Shown in pieces: positions 55,998 to 64,000 of a DNA stretch of 64,000 nt. How positions within the stretch are numbered: position 1 is the stretch's first letter; every line of letters starts with the position of its first letter. The notes beneath the pieces were generated by a model. That model was not told where the DNA came from, searched no databases, and worked only from the letters and a program-made list of their open reading frames with translations. Both the position numbers and the translations under genes were made by a program. The DNA is taken from contig NZ_VLLN01000016.1 of NCBI RefSeq assembly GCF_007830735.1, positions 1 through 64,000 of the forward strand, read 5' to 3'. The stretch comes from Geobacter argillaceus. Its GTDB lineage: Bacteria; Desulfobacterota; Desulfuromonadia; Geobacterales; DSM-12255.

Positions 55998-56745
55998 ATC
56001 CCACCCCTTTTAATCCTTCGCCAATACGCATCAGGCTCAGAGGCGGTATTACCCGCAAAGGTGCCTGGAAAAAATCACCGGCGAACGCGGCCGGCAGCGG
56101 GGGCAGGGGCGATGACGCCTGAACCGCGGCCAGCACCGCCTGATCATACTGCTGCCTGCCGGAGCCGCGCATCAGCTGGCAGTTGACCACCTTGCCATCA
56201 CGGGCCACTACGATCATCACCATCACCATCCCCACCCTGCTGTCGTCGGCTTCCGGGCGCTGCCACCACCTGTCGTTGATCTGCTTCACCATCTCGAAGT
56301 AGTATTCGCGGATCTCATCCCGAAGGGTTTCACCCTCTCCAAGACTCCCGAAGTATCCCCTCCCGATCCCAAGGCTGATTGAGGTACCACCGGTGGCAAC
56401 AGGCTGTGCCTTTGCCGGCTCGGTGACCGCTTCCGCCTTCTTGGCCGAAGGCTCGTCGGCATCCGGCGCAGGTTTCTCTCCGAGTTCAGCCAAGGGCTGC
56501 GGCGTCGGCACCGGTTGTGGCGGAGCAGTGGGAGCGGCCCCGGGGGTGGCTTCCGGCATGGTCAGATCGACAAAGGCCACGGTACGGCCATCGCCGCCCC
56601 CTTGCGGGGCCAGAAGTACAACAGAAAAGACTGCCAGGTGCACGGCAAGGGAGATGACGAGCATCCTGGCAAGGCGTTCACGGGTAGGGGCAGGACGGAT
56701 TTCGGAAGGTTTGTCGGTGAGTTGGAGTTCTAGCATGGGGTGCAT
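55990..56745 (-). CDS. TonB C-terminal domain protein
   Basis: The roughly 251-residue protein has a short cytoplasmic start, one transmembrane helix (LARMLVISLAVHLAVFSVVLL), a Pro/Ala-rich periplasmic spacer, and a TonB C-terminal domain (YYFEMVKQINDRWWQRP, VMVMIVVARDGKVVNCQLMRGSGRQQYDQAVLAAVQASSPLPPLP). It could energise an outer-membrane receptor. The start is uncertain: ATGs at 56745 and 56736 both lack a ribosome-binding site. The gene begins 60 bp downstream of the CRISPR trailer in the same direction, with no visible terminator between. Confidence 0.8.
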   Translation of the reverse strand: MHPMLELQLTDKPSEIRPAPTRERLARMLVISLAVHLAVFSVVLLAPQGGGDGRTVAFVDLTMPEATPGAAPTAPPQPVPTPQPLAELGEKPAPDADEPSAKKAEAVTEPAKAQPVATGGTSISLGIGRGYFGSLGEGETLRDEIREYYFEMVKQINDRWWQRPEADDSRVGMVMVMIVVARDGKVVNCQLMRGSGRQQYDQAVLAAVQASSPLPPLPAAFAGDFFQAPLRVIPPLSLMRIGEGLKGVGFR

Positions 56746-56804
56746 TGTGGACCAAGGAGGTGGAATTTGCAATCATTGAGAGGCAAACCACCAGCCTCCT
56801 GCAG

Positions 56805-58237
56805 GCAAATTGCCCCACAGATGCGGGGAACAGATCAACGGCGCAAGGCTGGACGACTTCAACGCCGGTTCATCCCCGCGGATGCGGGGAACAGTCGCTC
56901 TTTCGCACCGGCAAGCGTTCCCTGCCCGGTTCATCCCCGCGGATGCGGGGAACAGGCCTCAATATCGCTCGTCCGCCATACCGTAATCGGTTCATCCCCG
57001 CGGATACGGGGAACAGTTTCCCACGCCCGTCCAGCACACTCACATGCTCCGGTTCATCCCCGCGGATGCGGGGAACAGGTTGATAAATTCCTCAAGAAAC
57101 AGGCTGACACCGGTTCATCCCCGCGGATGCGGGGAACAGCGGATACTCGATATGCGGCATCTCGCTGGTGTCGGTTCATCCCCGCGGATGCGGGGAACAG
57201 CAGCCTTCTCCATCAGCGGAGCACCGTTACCACGGTTCATCCCCGCGGATGCGGGGAACAGATCTCATCGGCTGCATACTCCAATTGATAATGCGGTTCA
57301 TCCCCGCGGATGCGGGGAACAGTTAAATTCAATCTTCGCATTTTGCACATGTTTCGGTTCATCCCCGCGGATGCGGGGAACAGGGACCGCCCGCGGGCAT
57401 ACTTTACCGCGCCGACGGTTCATCCCCGCGGATGCGGGGAACAGTTATTACTTCCAAGAAGTAACGATTCCAGTTACGGTTCATCCCCGCGGATGCGGGG
57501 AACAGCTCTACCGTGACAAGTGGGATCGGACCGGCTACGGTTCATCCCCGCGGATGCGGGGAACAGGGAGCGGCTATCAACGGTCAACCCTGCTGACACG
57601 GTTCATCCCCGCGGATGCGGGGAACAGACCACTCAAACGTATATCCTTGTCTTCGGCCACGGTTCATCCCCGCGGATGCGGGGAACAGTTCCAGAAAAAG
57701 TCATGCCACGCCCCACGGGTCGGTTCATCCCCGCGGATGCGGGGAACAGGCGGTGGCGAGATACAACGGGGCGGGCAAGCAAGGTTCATCCCCGCGGATG
57801 CGGGGAACAGATCACGGGCGTAATGCCGATCAGGTCCGACGACGGTTCATCCCCGCGGATGCGGGGAACAGGCATCGACCGCCGCCACCGGAATGCCAAG
57901 CTGCGGTTCATCCCCGCGGATGCGGGGAACAGAGGCTCTAAGCCGGCCGGATTGCCTGTGGATAAGGTTCATCCCCGCGGATGCGGGGAACAGGGTAGGG
58001 GTTTTCCGCTCCTCCAAGCTGGCGACGGTTCATCCCCGCGGATGCGGGGAACAGGGACCGCCCACGTAGCTACTTTACCGCGCCAACGGTTCATCCCCGC
58101 GGATGCGGGGAACAGGTTTTCCCCGCTGACGTAGCTCTTGTATTCGACGGTTCATCCCCGCGGATGCGGGGAACAGGGGCTTTCGTCCTTTTCTGCGACG
58201 GCCTCCTTCGGTTCATCCCCGCGGATGCGGGGAACAG
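56805..58237 (-). CRISPR. Type I-E CRISPR array, 24 repeats and 23 spacers
   Basis: Twenty-three 29-bp repeats of the E. coli (type I-E) kind start at 56866 and recur every 61 bp, with 32-bp spacers and a single 33-bp spacer (57017-57049). In transcript orientation each begins CTGTTCCCCGC and ends GCGGGGATGAACCG. A degenerate repeat at 56805-56833 marks the old end; one further repeat has a single change at 57006. The last repeat base, normally PAM-derived G, is T in the repeats at 57782 and 57965. The leader is on the high-coordinate side, next to cas2. Spacers 57384-57415 and 58055-58086 are alike at 26 of 32 positions. Open frames across the array are repeat artefacts. Confidence 0.98.
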
Positions 58238-58303
58238 ACTTCTTCTATCTCTTTGAAAATTCATTCAATTTTCAAAGTCCCAAATTCTACCGAATTTTCA
58301 CCC
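58238..58303 (-). promoter_or_regulatory. CRISPR leader
   Basis: This AT-rich 66-bp segment lies between the first repeat and the cas2 stop. It contains a perfect 11-bp inverted repeat (58251-58261 with 58267-58277, five-base loop) only 13 bp from the first repeat. The leader is short; its upstream part may overlap the cas2 end. Confidence 0.75.
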
Positions 58304-59531
<1,228 letters not shown>

Positions 59532-59608
59532 GACAATTGTCTCCCGCTAAGAAATTAGTACCTGGACAGTTCATTTCTGTTATAGTTTTACCACCAAAGG
59601 AGATGACG

Positions 59609-59860
59609 ATGAAAAGCGCTTCAGTTACCGTCAAGCTGCCGGAGCCGGTTAAAATCCGCCTGGACCGTCTCGCCAAAGCCACCCACCGGAGCAGATCATC
59701 TCTCGTATCAGCCGCTGTCGAGGAGATGCTCTCCGTCGAAGAGTGGCAAATCCAGGGAATCAAAGATGCCATTCACGAGGTTGATTCCGGCAACCTGATC
59801 GCCCACGAAGATATCAAGCTGGAATGGGAAACCCGCCTTGCACGTCAAATGGACAAGTAG
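59609..59860 (+). CDS. Ribbon-helix-helix antitoxin (ParD/CopG type)
   Basis: The 83-residue protein starts MKSASVTVKLPEPVKIRLDR, a ribbon-helix-helix DNA-binding domain, with RSRSSLVSAAVEEML completing it, and ends in a toxin-binding acidic tail. The ATG at 59609 has AAAGGAG six bases upstream; an ATG at 59603 touches the site. A TATAGT at 59581-59586 may be the -10. It overlaps the toxin gene by 23 bp. Confidence 0.88.
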   Translation: MKSASVTVKLPEPVKIRLDRLAKATHRSRSSLVSAAVEEMLSVEEWQIQGIKDAIHEVDSGNLIAHEDIKLEWETRLARQMDK

Positions 59861-60122
59861 GGCGCGTCGTGACCTCTACAGCGTTGAGGCGTACATCTCG
59901 CAGGACAACCCCACCGCAGCTGCTGAAACGGTATTAAAGATCATCGCGGCTGTCGAATCACTTTCCGGGTTCACCGACATGGGACGGCCGGGCAGGGTTC
60001 CAGACACGCGGGAGCTTGTCATTCCCGGCCTTCCTTTTATCGTTCCGTATCGAGTCACCGGCTCAACCATCATTATCCTTCGCGTTTACCACACATCCCG
60101 CAAATGGCCCAATAGGCTGTAG
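59838..60122 (+). CDS. RelE/ParE family toxin
   Basis: The 94-residue protein matches ParE: KWTSRARRDLYSVEAYISQDNP, VLKIIAAVESLSGFTDMGRPGRVPDTRELVI, LPFIVPYRVTGSTIIILRVYHTSRKWP. ParE proteins poison gyrase. The only in-frame start is TTG at 59838, inside the antitoxin gene. The module runs opposite to the cas genes that flank it on both sides. Confidence 0.88.
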   Translation: MHVKWTSRARRDLYSVEAYISQDNPTAAAETVLKIIAAVESLSGFTDMGRPGRVPDTRELVIPGLPFIVPYRVTGSTIIILRVYHTSRKWPNRL

Positions 60123-60142
60123 GGGCGCCGCTTGCTGCGCCC
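60119..60142. repeat. Half REP element at the toxin gene end
   Basis: GTAGGGGCGC followed by a stem GGGCGC/GCGCCC resembles one arm of the REP elements at 10052 and 60449. It overlaps the toxin stop codon. Confidence 0.6.
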
Positions 60143-60211
60143 GGCTGGTTCTCACCCCCGCGCCAACGACAACAACCCGCAACCGAATGCCTTGGCCGGG
60201 CCGATGCCGAT

Positions 60212-60571
60212 TCACGCATGATCGGGATGTTCCTCATCATCCGCCCAATTCGCAGGATTGGAATGAATGTAGTCCCGAACGGCGGAGAGTTCCGCCTCGT
60301 CGCGGATGACCCGCTCGTAATAGTTACGCTGCCACAGCCGGCCGGGGAACGGTGGCCAATTGTGATCCGTAACGCCATGAGCATATTCGACAGTGGTCAA
60401 TGACTTAAAGGCCTGGACAATCCGCCCCAATGAATTGTCACATGTCCCGTAGGGGCGATCCTTGTGATCGCCCGGCTTCTCAATGACAATCGTTTCATGG
60501 CGAACACAAGGTTCGCCCCTACGGTCCGTAACAACGATGATCCCGTGAACGTACACCCGACGCACCAGCAT
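60212..60571 (-). pseudogene. Remnant of a REP-associated (IS200-like) transposase
   Basis: The 119-codon frame retains the C-terminal half of a RAYT/Y1 transposase: VHGIIVV (remnant of the His-hydrophobe-His region), SLGRIVQAFKSLTTVEYAHGV, PFPGRLWQRNYYERVIRDEAEL and DYIHSNPANWADDEEHP. The N-terminal third, including most of the HUH motif region, is missing where the frame meets the cas5e stop (the ATG lies at TTGATG over that stop). A REP element (60449-60522) lies inside it in frame. It is probably inactive. It fills the otherwise gene-free interval 60123-60570. Confidence 0.8.
60449..60522. repeat. REP-like double palindrome inside the transposase remnant
   Basis: The left hairpin (GTAGGGGCGATC / GATCGCCC) is identical over 25 bp to that at 10052. 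The right part, GGCGAAC/GTTCGCC with end CGCCCCTAC, is a diverged version of the other's right arm. The element is read through in frame by the transposase remnant. Confidence 0.85.
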
Positions 60572-61248
60572 CAACCTATCTCCCCCGCCTGCCTCGTTCG
60601 CACCCTTCTCGGTGAAAATGATCGCCGCTCCGTGGCAAACGACACCGGCATATCGGGGAGACTATCCCGGCCATCGGCAAAGCTTTCCACCTCCTCCTGC
60701 CTGGTAAAGGTTTCGAGCGCTCTTCCCCCGATGAGAAGTCGCAACGCTTCTTCACGACTATCCCGTAAACCGGCTAGGACCGGGGCTGTAGGGATACAGG
60801 TCTTTCGTCCCAACCAGACGCCCCACACCGGATTTTCCAGGGCATCGGCAACCTGCTTAAGCAACGATGCATCACCCTCAAGCAAAACGCCAAAGGAAGC
60901 ATCCGTCAGATACTGACGATGGGTGATGTGGCAATCTTTGTTTTTTCCCTCGGCAGTCCTCGTGTTCTGAACGGTGTGATAGTCCTGCAACCGTCTGACC
61001 GGCAATTCCTTTTTCACACCATTTCTGGGGATGGCGATTGCGGTCATGCTCATCTTGACAAAAGAGGCCAGAAACTCCTGCTCACCGGCACTGCCGCGCG
61101 ACAGGCCGAGCGCGGCGCAGCACATACCGGCAATGGCGCTCTTGGTCGGCATGAGACCGGTGTTGCGGCGGTTGTATTGGCTGTCGAATCCCCACGACTG
61201 GAGCGGCCCTTCCAGCCGCAGGGCCAGAAAGGATTTGTCAGATGACAT
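60571..61248 (-). CDS. cas5: Cascade subunit Cas5e
   Basis: The 225-residue protein has the Cas5e start SFLALRLEGPLQSWGFDSQYNRRNTGLMPTKSAIAGM, KKELPVRRLQDYHTVQ, HITHRQYLTDASFGVLLEGD and NPVWGVWLGRKTCIP. It binds the crRNA 5' handle. Its start overlaps cas7e by 11 bp. The C-terminal ~10 residues border the transposase remnant, so the natural end may have been changed. Confidence 0.95.
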   Translation of the reverse strand: MSSDKSFLALRLEGPLQSWGFDSQYNRRNTGLMPTKSAIAGMCCAALGLSRGSAGEQEFLASFVKMSMTAIAIPRNGVKKELPVRRLQDYHTVQNTRTAEGKNKDCHITHRQYLTDASFGVLLEGDASLLKQVADALENPVWGVWLGRKTCIPTAPVLAGLRDSREEALRLLIGGRALETFTRQEEVESFADGRDSLPDMPVSFATERRSFSPRRVRTRQAGEIG

Positions 61249-62461
61249 GGGCCACCATCCCGTCTATCAGTACATCAAATGAACAAGTCTCTATCTTCCC
61301 AAGGTTTTCTTTTACCTGTTCCTTCAGGCCACTTTTCACAACAGCTTTAGCAAAAGCAGAATCAATTCCCCAAGTTTCCTTAAGATCAGCATATTCAAGA
61401 TTCATCCGATTTATCGATTCAACCGCAAACCCCTTCATTGAAGGTCGTACAGGACTTTCAAATGCATTGACCAATTGGATAGGATGTCCTTTCTCCCGTA
61501 CAATACCAAGCACATACACCGGAAGCGTGTTACCATTCATGGTCGTTTTTCGTGCACTTGGAATTGCTTGAATAGTCGCCTTTAAGAATGTCTTTACAAC
61601 CTGCTTTCGAGTCTCGGTGGAACGTACAGTTTTCCCATCTTCCACGACATCTCCCAAGTGGTCGTCTTTTGCCAGCTCATCAAGATTTAGAGCGGCAAAT
61701 CGATAGTACGTGGCAGAATTAAACTCCAACGTGCTGGTCATCCCCGCACCAGCTTCATCTTTATTCAGATCATCTACAGCGGCAAAAAAATCAATCTCGT
61801 TATCAGCCTTGTGCGTTGAAAGGATGTGCGCAAACATAGCTGCGCCGTCAACCTTCAATGATGGGTCATTGGCAACCATTCTCCCGAAAAGCGCTATATC
61901 TGCCGCATCTTTCAACTGCGCCGACTTGATCACTTTGGAAATTGCACCTTTTTCCAAAATTTTCCCCATCGCTTTCAAAACCTTCTCTTTGTCCTTGTCA
62001 TTCCCGTCGGTAGCAGCCTTTTCCAGAGCTTCGACAGAATTCTTAACTTCATCAGAGGTTGCTATTGCGTCAGCAATCGCGTCGTATTCAGCTTTTGAGA
62101 AGAACATAATGGTCTTGATTTTCTTGTAACCTTCGGAGTCAACTTTTGAATCCAAGGTTTCAATAACATCCGCCACCTGTTCAGCGATTGCGGTAGCAAC
62201 CTTTGAAAAGATTCCTCTTTCTACGAGACGTGTCGATAACGTGTAAACCATCCGGCGAGTACGATCACCGCTAAACAAGTCTGACTTTTCTTCATTAGCA
62301 ATCTCCTTCGCCATCTCCCGGATCGCCCGCTTCCACGACTGACTAGATACTCGCGCCCGCTGGACGCCGCCAAATATAGCGGTCTTGGGGGAATTGAGAT
62401 CGTCACGGTTAAGACAAGCAACGGGTACGGATTGAATGATGTGCAGTTCCAGATGTTTCAT
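61238..62461 (-). CDS. cas7: Cascade backbone subunit Cas7e
   Basis: The 407-residue protein begins MKHLELHIIQSVPVACLNRDD, with the family motifs FGGVQRARVSSQSWKRAIRE and GMTSTLEFNSATYYRFAALNLDEL. It forms the helical backbone on crRNA. At 407 residues it is longer than E. coli Cas7 (~363); the extra length appears to lie in a Lys/Glu-rich segment around residues 95-185. The gene is visibly richer in A/T than its neighbours. The start has GAGGAGA upstream. Confidence 0.96.
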   Translation of the reverse strand: MKHLELHIIQSVPVACLNRDDLNSPKTAIFGGVQRARVSSQSWKRAIREMAKEIANEEKSDLFSGDRTRRMVYTLSTRLVERGIFSKVATAIAEQVADVIETLDSKVDSEGYKKIKTIMFFSKAEYDAIADAIATSDEVKNSVEALEKAATDGNDKDKEKVLKAMGKILEKGAISKVIKSAQLKDAADIALFGRMVANDPSLKVDGAAMFAHILSTHKADNEIDFFAAVDDLNKDEAGAGMTSTLEFNSATYYRFAALNLDELAKDDHLGDVVEDGKTVRSTETRKQVVKTFLKATIQAIPSARKTTMNGNTLPVYVLGIVREKGHPIQLVNAFESPVRPSMKGFAVESINRMNLEYADLKETWGIDSAFAKAVVKSGLKEQVKENLGKIETCSFDVLIDGMVAHVI

Positions 62462-62495
62462 TGGTCGTATCTCCTCTTGGTATATGTTGATTCAC

Positions 62496-63182
62496 TTATA
62501 GGTTGATTGGAGCAAGCAGCAGCAGGCCGAAACCAAATCCCTTGGCGCTGCCGATGCCTGACTGATAGGTTTCTATAAATCGTGCTCTATCGGTGATTTC
62601 CAGAGTCCCGCGAAACTGGACACCGCCGTGATATGCACTCTCTCCCTTTTTGCGGAAATGACTTTCCACCATCGGGCTGATTTCAAGCGGCTTTTCTTCC
62701 ACGATACGAAATCCTCCGGGCACATCATCTCCGGTCTCATTATCCCGACAGCGGACCTCTCCCTTACGAACAAGCCATGCCCGCAATTCGTCCGACTTAA
62801 CCAATGGCACACGCTTGCCGCGTTTCCGCCTGCCGTTTTCCCCCAGCAGCGGCTGACCACTTTCATCCCGCTGTACAAGCGCCCTTACCGGATTCGCCCG
62901 CACGTCGAAGGCATAAAACCGATGTGACAGAAACGTTTCGGCAATCTGTTTGAGATCAAAGCCGTCAGTGGAGCACCACCGGGGACAAACCGGTTTTGTC
63001 CCGGACAAGACCCACAACCTGAACGCTCCCTCCAACGGATCAATCCTGGTCAGAAAATCCCGCTGCGCATCAGGGGCATTCGGGAAACAGTCCCAGAGCT
63101 TCTTGTGCCAGGCGTAACTGTCGAAGATCCCCTCAGCGCGGGCAGTTTCCGCCTCCACATCCAATCGCGCCAGCCAGTTCAT
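62496..63182 (-). CDS. cas6e: crRNA-processing endonuclease Cas6e
   Basis: The 228-residue protein ends in the glycine-rich loop GIGSAKGFGFGLLLLAPI of Cas6e and contains RFYAFDVRANPVRAL and YHGGVQFRGTLEITD. Histidines near the N-terminus (YAWHKKLWDCF) may supply the active site. It cuts pre-crRNA within the repeat stem. It starts at an ATGA overlap with cse2. Its place between cse2 and cas7e differs from E. coli, where it follows cas5e. Confidence 0.93.
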   Translation of the reverse strand: MNWLARLDVEAETARAEGIFDSYAWHKKLWDCFPNAPDAQRDFLTRIDPLEGAFRLWVLSGTKPVCPRWCSTDGFDLKQIAETFLSHRFYAFDVRANPVRALVQRDESGQPLLGENGRRKRGKRVPLVKSDELRAWLVRKGEVRCRDNETGDDVPGGFRIVEEKPLEISPMVESHFRKKGESAYHGGVQFRGTLEITDRARFIETYQSGIGSAKGFGFGLLLLAPINL

Positions 63183-63700
63183 ACGGCCTCCCCGTCAACA
63201 GGCTCGTTTCCCGGTGTCCAGAATGAGGCGGCCCACTCGGTTTTAGTCCGCTCACCCCAATACTTCAGATCATGCAACAACTTTTCGTAATTGACCGACA
63301 CTCCCTGAGATTTTGCCATGAGCACCATTCTCATGACCCGTTCCGGGACTTCGCTCTTGTCTGCCGCGAGCAGATACTGAAATCGCCGTTCGGTCGGCGT
63401 TAGATTCTTTTTCTTGGAGCTGTCGGCATTGCCACTGAGCTCCGATACTTCCTCGCCTCGCGCCCGCTCAATCTGCTTGCAGGTATCGCCAAAATTCTTG
63501 ACAGTTTCCGAATCGCCCTCGGGATGAGTGGCAAAAAGACCGGCAACAAAAGCCGGGACATCCTCTGTGATAGGCACTCCGAGGCGATTCAGCACCGGCC
63601 ATGCACGATGCTTCTTGTTCTCCACAAGAATGCACCGGAGATTGGCCATCATGCCCCGGTCATCCTTGTTCTTGCGGAGTCGTTCGAGAAGGCTGCTCAT
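63179..63700 (-). CDS. cse2: Cascade small subunit Cse2 (CasB)
   Basis: The 173-residue helical protein begins SSLLERLRKNKDDRGMMANLRC and shows HRAWPVLNRLG, TPTERRFQYLLAADKSEVPERV and LLHDLKYWGERTKTEWAASFW, matching Cse2. It stabilises the R-loop. Start and stop both overlap neighbours by ATGA. Confidence 0.94.
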   Translation of the reverse strand: MSSLLERLRKNKDDRGMMANLRCILVENKKHRAWPVLNRLGVPITEDVPAFVAGLFATHPEGDSETVKNFGDTCKQIERARGEEVSELSGNADSSKKKNLTPTERRFQYLLAADKSEVPERVMRMVLMAKSQGVSVNYEKLLHDLKYWGERTKTEWAASFWTPGNEPVDGEAV

Positions 63701-64000
63701 GGGTTCTCCTCCCTGGTTTCATTGTCATTACTCTCCGATTCCGGTTCATCCTTCGCAGAAGTCAGTTTCTGCCACCCCTTGGCGAACGCTTTCATCTGCC
63801 GTGGCGTTTCCTGTCCGCAGGCTATGCGATAGGCTTCGCGAGCAGCAGCATAGAGTTTGCTCCGCCACATTTGCTTTGTTGGGATAGCATCATTGGAACC
63901 AATGGCTTCGATATGATTCATGAGAAGTTGGAGATTACTTTCGACCGTTGTCCAATAATGGCTTGTAGCCGTCGAACCAAGCCCCTTACCATCGCTTGGA
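63697..64000 (-). CDS. cse1: Cascade large subunit Cse1 (CasA), C-terminal part
   Basis: The last ~100 codons are present and the gene continues beyond the window. The stretch HYWTTVESNLQLLMNHIEA, then WRSKLYAAAREAYRIACG and RQMKAFAKGWQKL, is typical of the Cse1 C-terminal helical bundle. Cse1 recognises the PAM and recruits Cas3, whose gene should lie further upstream. Confidence 0.9.
   Translation of the reverse strand, partial: PSDGKGLGSTATSHYWTTVESNLQLLMNHIEAIGSNDAIPTKQMWRSKLYAAAREAYRIACGQETPRQMKAFAKGWQKLTSAKDEPESESNDNETREENP

Noticed and set aside
56834-58208. Self-targeting spacers
   Set aside because: Reading the 23 spacers against the genes of this window by eye gave no match. Only a whole-genome search could settle it.

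Overview
The window looks like chromosome of a GC-rich anaerobic deltaproteobacterium of the Geobacter type (Desulfuromonadota). The evidence is the combination of CCG-domain ETF:menaquinone oxidoreductases beside etfBA, acetyl/acyl-CoA chemistry feeding an electron-transfer chain, a membrane pyrophosphatase, many PAS/GAF kinases, a TAXI-TRAP transporter and the general protein style. No species is claimed.

Positions 1-24500 are almost entirely minus-strand catabolic genes. Read in transcription order they are: CaiB-type CoA-transferase (22055-23275, with a divergent iclR at 23643); acyl-CoA dehydrogenase, GcdA-like carboxyltransferase, PycB/5S-like carboxyltransferase with two biotinyl domains, malic enzyme, methyltransferase and enoyl-CoA hydratase (12439-21799); thiolase, hydroxyacyl-CoA dehydrogenase, crotonase and an Fe-S oxidoreductase (7234-12202); sucCD; etfBA plus a second Fe-S oxidoreductase; and hppA. 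Together they form a near-complete route from glutarate: activation by succinyl-CoA, oxidation to glutaconyl-CoA, loss or transfer of CO2 to give crotonyl-CoA, beta-oxidation to two acetyl-CoA, and electrons to menaquinone through ETF. SucCD restores the CoA donor. The CO2 step has no membrane decarboxylase subunit nearby. It pairs an acyl-CoA carboxyltransferase with a pyruvate/oxaloacetate carboxyltransferase, which suggests a transcarboxylase.

Positions 24500-32850 (plus strand) carry a DapA-family protein, a fused TRAP permease, a TAXI receptor and a DUF1850 protein behind a near-consensus sigma-54 promoter, followed by a DctB/DctD-like two-component pair that probably drives it. This is a plausible uptake arm for the acid catabolised upstream.

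Positions 32900-56750 are mixed housekeeping and regulatory genes: an ABC-2 exporter with a SpoIIE-type phosphatase, two multi-domain histidine kinases, tRNA-Leu, smpB, an amidohydrolase, a pantothenate operon (panB, panC and a PLP-type aspartate decarboxylase replacing PanD) with a structured leader, a chemoreceptor, phosphofructokinase, a MoxR/DUF58/transglutaminase cluster, a gamma-carbonic anhydrase, a TPR protein and a TonB-like protein.

Positions 56800-64000 hold a type I-E CRISPR-Cas locus read on the minus strand: cse1 (partial), cse2, cas6e, cas7e, cas5e, cas1e, cas2e, a short leader and a 24-repeat array. Gene order is non-canonical, and the operon is interrupted between cas5e and cas1e by an opposite-strand toxin-antitoxin pair and the remnant of a REP-associated transposase. 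Two spacers target different versions of the same protein-coding segment. Palindromic REP-like repeats occur at several places in the window.
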